Shown one piece after another: positions 1 through 7,761 of a DNA stretch of 64,000 bases (within the stretch, counting starts at the first letter, position 1; the number at the start of each line of letters is the position of its first letter). A program made the translations under genes and the position numbers. The stretch comes from Paractinoplanes brasiliensis (GTDB taxonomy: Bacteria; Actinomycetota; Actinomycetes; Mycobacteriales; Micromonosporaceae). The DNA is taken from the NCBI RefSeq assembly GCF_004362215.1, contig NZ_SNWR01000001.1, forward strand, positions 3,516,001-3,580,000, read 5' to 3'. Under the pieces are notes generated by a model that was not told the origin of the DNA, ran no database searches, and saw only the letters and a list, made by a program, of their open reading frames with translations.

Positions 1-1577
1 GGACGCCTGCCCACGTTCCCGCCGTCCGGCTCTTCGGTTCAACGGAACTTCGAGGGCCTCTGGTCCTCGGTGAGATCTTCGAGAGCCGGAGCACCGACAA
101 GCCGTCAGGCAAGCAATCCACAACTTCCACAACGCCGTTGATTGCTTTTTGTTGTCCTAGAGAGATAACTAGTCGTCTTCATCGGTCCTGTGCAAAGTGT
201 GGAAAACTCAAGTTTCCGCAGCTCATAGGGTTATCCACCGGTGGTTCGCATGTGGGAAACCAGGGTATAAACCCGGGTCTGGATCCACAGGCGACGCGTC
301 CTCAGCAGGTTGTCCACCGCTGTCCACCGGTTATCCACGGGATATCCACGGGTTTTATACCCAGGTCTGTGGACAGCGTCGGTACGCCATCGACCCGTTG
401 TCCCCAGAACCTTCAACAGGAAATCCACACGCTTCCACAGGCGGTGGAAATCTAGGTGACTCTCCGTGTCTGTCCACATCGATTTCCCCAGGAGTTGTCC
501 ACATCTGTGGGTAACGGTCGGCTCGGTTGTCCACCGCTGGGGATAAACCCCTGTGAACGCCTGTGGATTAGTGTGCATAACGTTGGCACGAACCCGTTCG
601 GTCACAGCATTGACAAACTCGCCCTGGGGATGAGTTGCCGCTTGCGCTCTCTTACTCGGTGACCCCGGACTGTCGACGGCCACCCCTGTGGAGAACTACG
701 TCCGCTGAGCGTCACGGCCGTCCACAACCTGTGGACAAATGCTGAGGAATACGGATAATTACGCCGTACGAGCGACAAGCAGCCTGTGGATAACTGCCGC
801 TTTCTGGGGACAACGCTCGGCTCGTCCTCGGTCACGCGGAGCGAGACACCCAGCCCGAGGCCTTGATTCCCGAGTTGTCCACATCCCCGTCCGGCTACGG
901 GCGCGAAGACGACAACGACCCGGCGCAGTCGGCCGTAGCCGCTTCCCGCCCATCCCGAGGCGCTGTGGACAACTCGGCCCAGCTGGACTTTCCCCCCGAC
1001 CTGCTCGCCCCGGGCGACCAGCGCCTGGCCGTGATCTGCAACTGGCCGCCGGGGACGAGGGCGGCGCTCGCTGGCACGCAGCCCCGGGCCGTCGGGTGCC
1101 CTGTTCTGCCCAGATGCTCCAACGGCCTGTGCATAACCTCGTGGCCAGCGCAAAGTCGCTCTATCCACAGGCGTCGACACCTGCCCGAGAACATCGAGCG
1201 GTCAGGGTCGTCGGCCCTCACCCGGCTATCGTCCGCTCACCTGGCGCCGTGATCGGTCGGACTGGTCGGCCCGGCTGCGCCGTCGCGTACCCGTTCGTCG
1301 GCACCCACTGCCCGAGCGCTCGACACGCCACGACCTCATGTCTGCGGCGGCGGCCCCGTTCGACGCGCAGACGATCCCCGCGGTGGCCCAGGGCTTCACA
1401 CCCCGCAGGTAGGTGAGCGGCGTGGTCGGCTGCCGCGGGCGACAAGCCCGCAGACGCCAGGCTTCACATCCCGCCGGGTCGACCGGGGTGGGCATTACCA
1501 GGCGGGCGACACAAGCCCTCGCTCCAGGCTGGGGCCGGCGCGGGTATGGGGCCGGGCCCCCGCCGGTAGCGGGCGAC
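1..1577. other. oriC: oriC: replication origin with DnaA-box cluster
   Basis: Gene-free stretch downstream of dnaA, on the side where dnaN normally lies; dnaN itself is not in the window. It contains many copies of the actinobacterial DnaA box TTRTCCACA. Perfect boxes are at 495-503 and 875-883 (plus) and 730-738, 785-793 and 964-972 (minus). One-mismatch boxes are at 231-239, 310-318, 331-339, 470-478 and 527-535 (plus) and 368-376, 506-514, 562-570, 572-580, 687-695 and 1128-1136 (minus), with another at 1161-1169 (plus). Boxes occur in both orientations from about 230 to 1170, as in Streptomyces-type origins. The frames open across this stretch have no recognisable product and run through the boxes, so I call none of them. 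No obvious AT-rich unwinding element is visible. Confidence 0.9.
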
Positions 1578-1652
1578 GGCCCGAAGCCCGACGGCCCGAA
1601 GCCCGACGGCCCGAAGCCCGACGGCCCGAAGCCCGACGGCCTGAAGCCCCAC
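1578..1652. repeat. 15-bp tandem repeat, five copies
   Basis: The unit GGCCCGAAGCCCGAC occurs four times exactly, and a fifth copy carries two or three changes. It lies between the DnaA boxes and the end of dnaA. Function unknown; the copy number could vary between strains. Confidence 0.9.
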
Positions 1653-1711
1653 GGCGTGGGAGCCGCGTCTGCGTTTGTCAGCCTCGCACCCGCGTACTGG
1701 AAAAGGTTGGG

Positions 1712-1755
1712 GGTGTTCTGTTTGATGCGTGGATTCAGGTGTTCTGTTTGATGCG
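1712..1755. repeat. 18-bp direct repeat at the 3' end of dnaA
   Basis: The sequence GGTGTTCTGTTTGATGCG occurs at 1712-1729 and again at 1738-1755. The second copy encodes the last residues of DnaA (NRIKQNT), and the first lies just beyond the stop codon at 1735-1737. It looks like a short duplication of the dnaA tail. Confidence 0.9.
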
Positions 1756-3510
1756 GTTGGTCAGCTCGGCGATCTGGTTGTAGAGGGAACGCCGCTCGGC
1801 CATGTGCTGGCGGATCTTGCGGTCGGCGTGCATGACCGTGGTGTGGTCGCGTCCGCCGAAGGCCTGGCCGATTCGTGGGAGGGAGAGTTCCGTCAGTTCG
1901 CGGCAGAGGTACATGGCGACCTGGCGTGCGTTCACCAGCACGCGGGAGCGGGAGTGACCGCGCAGGTCCTCCAGGCTGACGCCGAAGTAGTCGGCCGTGG
2001 AGACCATGATCTGATCGGCGGTGATCTCGGGGCCGGCGCCGTCGGGCATGAAATCGCGCAGCACCTCTTCGGCCAGCGAGAGCTGGACCGGCGAGCGGGT
2101 GAGGCTGGCGAAGGCGGTGACCCGGATGAGGGCGCCCTCGAGTTCGCGGATGGAGTTGGAGACGCGCGACGCGATGAACTCGAGAACATCGTCGGGCGCG
2201 TACATGCGCTCCTGCGCGGCCTTTTTCTGAAGGATCGCGATACGCGTCTCGAGGTCGGGCGGCTGGATGTCGGCCAGCAGGCCCCACTCGAACCGGGTGC
2301 GCATGCGGTCCTCGAGCGTCGCGAGCTGGCGCGGCGACCGGTCCGAGCTGATGACGATCTGCTTGTTCGCGTTGTGCAGCGTGTTGAAGGTGTGGAAGAA
2401 CTCCTCCTGCGTGCGCTCGCGATTTTCCAGGAACTGGATGTCGTCGATCAGCAGGATGTCGACGTCGCGATAGCGCCGCTGGAACGCCTGGGTCTTGTCG
2501 TCGCGCAGGCTGTTGATGAAGTCGTTGGTGAATTCCTCGGTGGACACATAACGGACGCTGCGGGCGTGACCGAGGGTGGTCGCATAGTGTCCGATCGCGT
2601 GCAGCAGGTGGGTTTTGCCCAGACCGGAGCTGCCGTAGATGAACAGCGGGTTGTACGCCTTGGCGGGCGACTCGGCGACGGCGACGGCGGCCGCGTGCGC
2701 GAAACGGTTGGACGAGCCGATGACGAACGTCTCGAACATGTACTTCGGGTTGAGGCGGTTGCCGTCGTTGGTGCCGCGCGGGTTGCTCGACGGGCGGATG
2801 TCGTGCTGCGAGCGGCCGGGGCCGTTGTCGCCGCCGCGCATCTGCAACGTGTCGTCGCGCGGGTCGCTGCCGCCGCCGAACGAGGGTTGATGGTCGTCGG
2901 GCCGGCGCTGGCTGTCGCGCATCGGGGACGAATCGGACCCCATCCGGTGCCCGGTCGGGTTGTTCGATTCAGTCGATTCAGTGACATCCGCCACTGGGGG
3001 GCCGCCGCGTGTCGGCGGGGGCTGCAGCGGCATGGGGTCGCCGAAAAGGGCCTCCTGGCCACCGCGAGCGGCGGGAACCCCGCGGGGGTACTGGGGGCGC
3101 TGGGCCGAGCCGGGCGGGAACGAGTCGTAGTCCGAGGGCTCGGGCTGGCGGGGCGCCTCCGCGTAGTGCCGTGGTTGCGGCTCGCCGGCTTCCTCGGGAG
3201 CGGGCTCGACCGGCGTGCCGTACACCGTGCCGGGCAGACCGGTGCCGTCCTCCGGAGGCTTGACCGTGACCGCGACCTGTATCGGACGGTTCAGCCGGCG
3301 GCTCAGCGTCTCGGTGATCGCGGGCCGCAGCCGCGACTCGATGACATCGCGGGTGAAGGCGTCGGGCACGGCGAGCAGGGCCGTGTCCTCGACGATGGCG
3401 CGCAACTGGGTCAGCTGCAGGTAGGCGCGCTGCTGACGCGACGAGATCTCGTCGGCCAGTTCATCCAGCGTCGCCTTCCATACCCCGCCCAGGTCGACCT
3501 GATCGGCCAC
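1735..3510 (-). CDS. dnaA: Chromosomal replication initiator DnaA
   Basis: DnaA binds DnaA boxes at oriC, melts DNA and loads DnaB. The 591 residues show the four-domain plan. The N-terminal domain I spans about 1-90. A Pro/Gly/Asp-rich linker (about 90-250) is long, as in other actinobacteria. The AAA+ domain has Walker A GSSGLGKT (293-300) and Walker B LLIDD (353-357). The C-terminal DNA-binding domain has the signature GGRDHTTVMH (552-561). The start is GTG; an ATG slightly upstream is in another frame. It is divergent from rpmH, and DnaA boxes lie about 150 bases upstream, which suggests autoregulation. The reading frames on the opposite strand across this gene are shadows. Confidence 0.98.
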   Translation of the reverse strand: MADQVDLGGVWKATLDELADEISSRQQRAYLQLTQLRAIVEDTALLAVPDAFTRDVIESRLRPAITETLSRRLNRPIQVAVTVKPPEDGTGLPGTVYGTPVEPAPEEAGEPQPRHYAEAPRQPEPSDYDSFPPGSAQRPQYPRGVPAARGGQEALFGDPMPLQPPPTRGGPPVADVTESTESNNPTGHRMGSDSSPMRDSQRRPDDHQPSFGGGSDPRDDTLQMRGGDNGPGRSQHDIRPSSNPRGTNDGNRLNPKYMFETFVIGSSNRFAHAAAVAVAESPAKAYNPLFIYGSSGLGKTHLLHAIGHYATTLGHARSVRYVSTEEFTNDFINSLRDDKTQAFQRRYRDVDILLIDDIQFLENRERTQEEFFHTFNTLHNANKQIVISSDRSPRQLATLEDRMRTRFEWGLLADIQPPDLETRIAILQKKAAQERMYAPDDVLEFIASRVSNSIRELEGALIRVTAFASLTRSPVQLSLAEEVLRDFMPDGAGPEITADQIMVSTADYFGVSLEDLRGHSRSRVLVNARQVAMYLCRELTELSLPRIGQAFGGRDHTTVMHADRKIRQHMAERRSLYNQIAELTNRIKQNT

Positions 3511-3652
3511 CGCCGCGCCACCCCCATCGCCACCGACCCCCGGTGGACCTTTGTCCGGCTCATCGCCTTGCCCGTCGTCGCCCTCCCGGCGTTCGACAGC
3601 TCCCCCAACTCAGCACCACATTTAACGTGCTGAAGACGCTCGGCGCCACCGG

Positions 3653-3672
3653 CTGTCCACAGGTTATCCACA
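3653..3672 (+). promoter_or_regulatory. DnaA-box pair upstream of dnaA
   Basis: CTGTCCACA (3653-3661) is followed two bases later by the perfect box TTATCCACA (3664-3672), about 145 bases upstream of the dnaA start. By analogy with other bacteria this is the likely site of dnaA autoregulation; that role is inferred. Confidence 0.75.
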
Positions 3673-4050
3673 ACCTGTGCACCGCTGGGCAGACGCTCCC
3701 CGGCCGGATGGTCGGCAGACGGTTCCGGAGCCTGAAACGGCGCGGTTGAAACAGGCTCACCGCCTCCTCGGCCTCGTCACGGCCGCACGGGTGCGGACCC
3801 CACCGAGAAATCTTCCGAGGCTCCCCGAGGCGAACGATTTACCTGCTTGTCTGGTTTTGGCCGACTCGTCGTGGTATGCGTACAGCGCTGATGACCAGCA
3901 ATCGGGCACGCTAACAGCGACCTCGTCGAAGCATCAACTCTGCAGCCGGCCCGCAAGCGCCCGACCGCAGGAAAAGATTCATTACCTGAGTAGAAGGACG
4001 ACTCAACCAACCTCGTGATCGCCGTAACGGCGTGCCGCGACAGGATATGG

Positions 4051-4079
4051 TTGACCGGCGTGGCCGCCCTGCGTAGGGT
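4051..4079 (+). promoter_or_regulatory. Sigma-70-type promoter of the rpmH cluster
   Basis: TTGACC (4051-4056), a 17-base spacer and TAGGGT (4074-4079) form a near-consensus housekeeping promoter about 87 bases upstream of rpmH. A further possible -10, TAAAGT at 4106-4111, has no good -35. Confidence 0.65.
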
Positions 4080-4165
4080 CGAGCGGTTGCTCCGCCGCGC
4101 TCTGCTAAAGTGGCGTCTTGCAGCTTTGATGCCCCCTGGATGTTGTACGAAGACGGAGTTTTGAC

Positions 4166-4303
4166 GTGAGCAAGCGCACCTACCAGCCGAACAACCGCCG
4201 GCGTGCCAAGACCCACGGCTTCCGGCTGCGCATGCGCACCCGCGCCGGCCGCGCCATCCTGGCGTCCCGCCGTTCCAAGGGCCGCGACAAGCTGTCGGCC
4301 TGA
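4166..4303 (+). CDS. rpmH: 50S ribosomal protein L34
   Basis: A 45-residue, very basic protein that starts MSKRTYQPNNRRRAKTHGF and continues with the RMRTRAGRAIL and SRRSKGR motifs of L34, which is a component of the large ribosomal subunit. The start is GTG and the length is typical of the family. It is the first gene of the rpmH-rnpA-yidD-yidC-jag-rsmG-parA-parB cluster, next to dnaA as in most bacteria. Confidence 0.97.
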   Translation: MSKRTYQPNNRRRAKTHGFRLRMRTRAGRAILASRRSKGRDKLSA

Positions 4304-4338
4304 GCCGACCGCTGTCGGGCCGGAATGCCCAGGTAGTC

Positions 4339-4695
4339 GTGCTGCCCGCGGCACAGCGCGTGCGGCGTAGTGCTGACTTCGCCGCTGCGATTCGCGGTGG
4401 CCGCCGAGTTGGCCGAGGCACGGTTGTCGTTCATCTGCTTCTCGAGGAGCCGGCGCAAGCCTCCACGGCACGCGCCGGCTTCGTCGTATCCAAAGCCGTC
4501 GGCAACGCGGTGATCCGCAACGAGGTCAAGCGTCGTCTGCGGCATCTGGTGCGTCCGATGCTCGACGAGTTGCCGGGCGGCTCGATGCTGATCGTCCGCG
4601 CTCTCCCGGCCGCGGCCGGCGCCTCGTACGCCGCTCTCGGCACCGACCTGGCGGCCGCGGTGGCGGCAGCCCGTAAGCCACGGCGGCCCCGATGA
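4339..4695 (+). CDS. rnpA: Ribonuclease P protein component
   Basis: Protein subunit of RNase P, which helps the catalytic RNA bind and cleave pre-tRNA 5' leaders. The 118 residues carry the RNR signature around 51-68 (SKAVGNAVIRNEVKRRLR) after a short basic N-terminus. The start is GTG, 36 bases after rpmH. The stop overlaps the yidD start as ATGA, so the two genes are translationally coupled. Confidence 0.96.
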   Translation: MLPAAQRVRRSADFAAAIRGGRRVGRGTVVVHLLLEEPAQASTARAGFVVSKAVGNAVIRNEVKRRLRHLVRPMLDELPGGSMLIVRALPAAAGASYAALGTDLAAAVAAARKPRRPR

Positions 4696-4949
4696 GCCTG
4701 CTTGCCCGCGTGCTGACCGCGATGGTGGTCGCGTACCGTCGTTATGTGAGTCCGGTGCTGCCGGCCCGCTGTCGGTTCTATCCCTCGTGCAGCGCGTACG
4801 CCCAGGAGGCCCTGTCGCGTCATGGCGCTGTGAAGGGGACGGGGCTGACGGTCTGGCGGCTCCTGCGCTGCCACCCCTTCCACCCTGGCGGGTACGACCC
4901 GGTACCTGACGCGATCCGTCACCGTCCTGCCGATGTGACTGGAGCCTGA
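4692..4949 (+). CDS. yidD: Membrane protein insertion efficiency factor YidD
   Basis: A small (85 residues) membrane-associated protein that assists YidC-dependent insertion. It shows the family motif CRFYPSCS (27-34) and a second conserved block RLLRCHPFHPGGYDP (56-70). It overlaps rnpA by four bases and ends one base before yidC. Confidence 0.95.
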   Translation: MSLLARVLTAMVVAYRRYVSPVLPARCRFYPSCSAYAQEALSRHGAVKGTGLTVWRLLRCHPFHPGGYDPVPDAIRHRPADVTGA

Positions 4950-4950
4950 A

Positions 4951-5988
4951 TTGAGTCTCGACTGGATCTACTACGCCATTTCGTGGATCCTCCTGCGCTG
5001 GCACGCCCTCTGGGATTTCATCGGTGTGCCCGAGGGCCGGTTCATCGGCTCGAACTGGTCCTGGATCCTGGCGATCGTCTTCCTCGTGGTGACGGTCCGG
5101 GTCATCCTGTTCCCCGTCTTCGTCAAGCAGATCAAGAGCCAGCGGGCCATGCAGGCGCTGCAGCCCAAGGTCAAGGAGCTGCAGGACAAGCACAAGGGTG
5201 ACCGGGAGACGCTCCAGAAAGAAATGATGGAGCTGTACCGGACGGAGAAGGCGAACCCGCTCATGGGCTGCCTTCCGATGTTCCTGCAGATCCCCGTCTT
5301 CCTGGGCCTCTTCCACGTGCTCCGGCGCCTCAACCCCGACAACCAGGGCAAGACCCTGTACGGGTGGACCGTCGAGCAGTTCGAGAGCGCCACCCACGCG
5401 TCGCTGTTCACCGCGCCGCTCGCGGGCAAGTTCGGTTCCAGCGCCCAGGAGCTCAACGCGCTGCAGGCGAACGGCGGCACGGTCAAGGTCATCGCCGGCA
5501 TCCTGGTGCTGATCATGATGGCGACCACGTACCTGACCAGCCGCCAGATGATCCTCAAGACCGGTTGGGCCGAGGACCCGCAGCAAAAGATGATCCAGCG
5601 CCTGATGCTCTACGGCATCCCGGCCTCGCTGCTCATCTCCGGTGCGCTCTTCCCCATCGGTGTGATCATCTACTGGGTCACGAACAACCTGTTCACCCTG
5701 GCCCAGCAGCAGTGGGTGCTTCGCAAGTTCCCGCCGCCGCCGATGGCCGGCAAGAGCGGCTCGTCGCCCGCTCGCCCCTCCGGCCCGCCGGCCAAGAAGC
5801 CCGCCGGTGGCAAGGCGCCGCAGAGTCCGGTGCAGCCCGGTCGCAGCGGTGGTCTGTTCGGCCGTAACAAGCCGGCCCCCGAGCCGGAGACGCCCGTGGT
5901 CGACACCAAGGCGCTCGCCCCCAAGCCCGGCGCCAAACCGGTGAATCCCAAGCGGGGCGGACGACCGGCCAGCAAACCCAAGGGATGA
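4951..5988 (+). CDS. yidC: Membrane protein insertase YidC/Oxa1
   Basis: Inserts membrane proteins with or without the Sec translocon. The 345 residues have membrane segments at about 4-25, 36-61, 101-124, 177-200 and 218-250. The conserved hydrophilic-groove arginine is R50 in TVRVILFPV. A coiled, charged cytoplasmic hairpin lies between the first segments, and a basic Pro/Lys/Gly-rich tail follows residue 260. The start is TTG, one base after the yidD stop. The order rnpA-yidD-yidC-jag supports the call. Confidence 0.97.
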   Translation: MSLDWIYYAISWILLRWHALWDFIGVPEGRFIGSNWSWILAIVFLVVTVRVILFPVFVKQIKSQRAMQALQPKVKELQDKHKGDRETLQKEMMELYRTEKANPLMGCLPMFLQIPVFLGLFHVLRRLNPDNQGKTLYGWTVEQFESATHASLFTAPLAGKFGSSAQELNALQANGGTVKVIAGILVLIMMATTYLTSRQMILKTGWAEDPQQKMIQRLMLYGIPASLLISGALFPIGVIIYWVTNNLFTLAQQQWVLRKFPPPPMAGKSGSSPARPSGPPAKKPAGGKAPQSPVQPGRSGGLFGRNKPAPEPETPVVDTKALAPKPGAKPVNPKRGGRPASKPKG

Positions 5989-6128
5989 TCGCGGCTCGGG
6001 CGTCTGTTTCCTTCGGCGCCCGAGCGCTCCCCTTCCGATACCTCCCCGCGGCCCGCCCACACCGCGAACGGCGCCGAGGGAAACAGCGGACCGAGCAGGT
6101 CCGGCCCGATTAGTACGGAGATGAGACC

Positions 6129-6704
6129 GTGACCGACACCAGTACGCCCGAATCGTCAGTCTCCGCCGAGGACACGTCCACGGCCTCGTCCGCGCCGTCC
6201 TCTGCTTCTGAAGAGACGAAGGCGTCCGAGAGCGTCGCATCCGACGGCGACCTGTTCCGCCAGAGCGAGATCGCCGCAGACTACGTCGAGGGCCTGCTCG
6301 ACATCCTCGACTACGACGGCGACATCGACGAGCTCGTTTCGGCGGGTCGGCCCATGGTCGAGGTGGTCGGTGGCCGGCTGCAGCCGCTCGTCGGCCAGCG
6401 GGGCGCCACGCTGGAGGCTCTGCAGGAACTGACCCGCCTGGCGATCTTCCGGCAGACCGGGTCGCCGTCGCGTCTGCTCCTCGACATCGGCGGTTACCGG
6501 GCCTCGCGTCGCAAGGAGCTGGCGGCCGTCGCCCGCAACGCGGTCGAGAAGGTCAAGGAGCACGGCGACCCCGTACGCCTGGAGCCGATGTCGGCGTTCG
6601 AACGTAAGTGCGTGCACGACGTGGTCAACGCGATCTCGGGCGTGCAGAGCGAGTCCGAGGGCGTCGAGCCCAACCGTCGCATCGTGGTGCGCGCGGCGGA
6701 CTGA
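6129..6704 (+). CDS. jag: Jag/KhpB-type RNA-binding protein (KH and R3H domains)
   Basis: A single-stranded nucleic-acid binding protein of the Jag (KhpB) family. The first 45 or so residues are Ser/Thr/Glu-rich. They are followed by a KH-like domain (VGGRLQPLVGQRGATLEAL) and an R3H domain toward the C-terminus (LEPMSAFERKCVHDVV). It has 191 residues. The GTG start has a GGAGA ribosome site eight bases upstream. One base separates it from rsmG. In other bacteria Jag works with KhpA in RNA metabolism and cell elongation; its exact role here is not visible. Confidence 0.93.
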   Translation: MTDTSTPESSVSAEDTSTASSAPSSASEETKASESVASDGDLFRQSEIAADYVEGLLDILDYDGDIDELVSAGRPMVEVVGGRLQPLVGQRGATLEALQELTRLAIFRQTGSPSRLLLDIGGYRASRRKELAAVARNAVEKVKEHGDPVRLEPMSAFERKCVHDVVNAISGVQSESEGVEPNRRIVVRAAD

Positions 6705-6705
6705 C

Positions 6706-7761
6706 ATGAGCAACCCACGCTTCGGCGGGGAGCCTTCCGGCCCGGGTGAGGAATCGCCCGGGCCGCAGTCTTTCCCCAACCGTCGGCCCGTACGTCGTCC
6801 GATCGCGTTTCCCGGCAAAGCCCGCTCGAAGGGCACGCCGTCGTCATCTTCCGCGCGTATGCCGTCTTCTTCCGCAGCCGCCGCTTCCGTCACGCCGCCT
6901 ACGTCTCCGGTGTCCCCTTCCGACTCCACCTCGCCGCCTTCCGGTTCCCGTACGGCGGCTCGCGCGGAGTCTGCACTTTCTGACCCCGGGGTTGCCTCAA
7001 CGGCCGGCGGCCCTGCGGGGGACGCGGAACCGCCGGCGGAGATCGCGGAGGTGGCGGCTTCGGTGTTCGGCGATCGGTTCGGCCTCGCCGTCGACTACGC
7101 GCGGCTGCTGATCACCGACGGCGTGGTGCGGGGCCTGATCGGACCACGTGAGGCCCCGCGCATCTGGGAGCGCCACCTGGTGAATTGTGCCGTGGTGTCG
7201 CAGATGATCCCTATCGGCGCTTCTGTGGTTGACGTCGGGTCTGGCGCGGGTTTGCCCGGTATCGTGCTGGCAGTGGCTCGACCAGATCTACGTATCACCC
7301 TGGTCGAACCACTGGCACGACGCACCGCGTTCCTGTCGGAAGCGGTGACCGCCTTGGGTCTCGACACGACCGTCACGGTCGTCCGGGGCCGTGCCGAGGA
7401 CGTTGTCGACGGACCCCCCGCCGGCGCCGACGTCGTCACGGCGCGCGCGGTCGCCCCGCTCGACCGGTTGGCCGGGTGGTGCCTCCCGCTGGCCCGTGTC
7501 GGCGGCAGGCTCCTGGCGCTCAAGGGCGCCTCGGCCGCCTCGGAAGCGGCGGAGCATCGCGAGGCGGTAGCTGCCCTGGGCGGCGCCGACCCGGTGGTCC
7601 GGCTGTGTGGCGAGGGCTTGATCGACCCGCCTACCACAGTGCTCGAGGTCGTCGTGCTGTCGAGGCCGAAGCCGTCCACCGGGGCGGCCGGCTCGGGGCG
7701 CGGCACGGCCGGACGGTCCGGCAAGCGCGCCTCCGAGCGAGGGAGATCGCGGAGGGGCTAG
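6706..7761 (+). CDS. rsmG: 16S rRNA (guanine-527-N7)-methyltransferase RsmG
   Basis: SAM-dependent methyltransferase that modifies G527 of 16S rRNA; loss in other species gives low-level streptomycin resistance. The methyltransferase core is in the C-terminal two thirds, with the SAM loop DVGSGAGLPG at 176-185. The family is usually about 210-250 residues. This one has 351 because of a Ser/Pro-rich N-terminus of about 110 residues. The ATG start is one base after jag. Internal in-frame starts (for example ATG at 6859) would give a shorter form, but the frame is open throughout. Confidence 0.93.
   Translation: MSNPRFGGEPSGPGEESPGPQSFPNRRPVRRPIAFPGKARSKGTPSSSSARMPSSSAAAASVTPPTSPVSPSDSTSPPSGSRTAARAESALSDPGVASTAGGPAGDAEPPAEIAEVAASVFGDRFGLAVDYARLLITDGVVRGLIGPREAPRIWERHLVNCAVVSQMIPIGASVVDVGSGAGLPGIVLAVARPDLRITLVEPLARRTAFLSEAVTALGLDTTVTVVRGRAEDVVDGPPAGADVVTARAVAPLDRLAGWCLPLARVGGRLLALKGASAASEAAEHREAVAALGGADPVVRLCGEGLIDPPTTVLEVVVLSRPKPSTGAAGSGRGTAGRSGKRASERGRSRRG

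Larger units (their letters stand above)
3511..4165. other. dnaA-rpmH divergent intergenic region
   Basis: This 655-base region holds the upstream signals of dnaA (minus) and the rpmH cluster (plus). A pair of DnaA boxes and a good rpmH promoter are visible and listed separately. I see no gene in it. Confidence 0.7.

Noticed and set aside
1729..3633. Long plus-strand frame antisense to dnaA
   Set aside because: It is the mirror of the dnaA codons; dnaA has all family motifs.
4180..6240. 686-codon minus-strand frame across rnpA-yidC
   Set aside because: Antisense shadow of rnpA, yidD and yidC, which are all clearly recognised.
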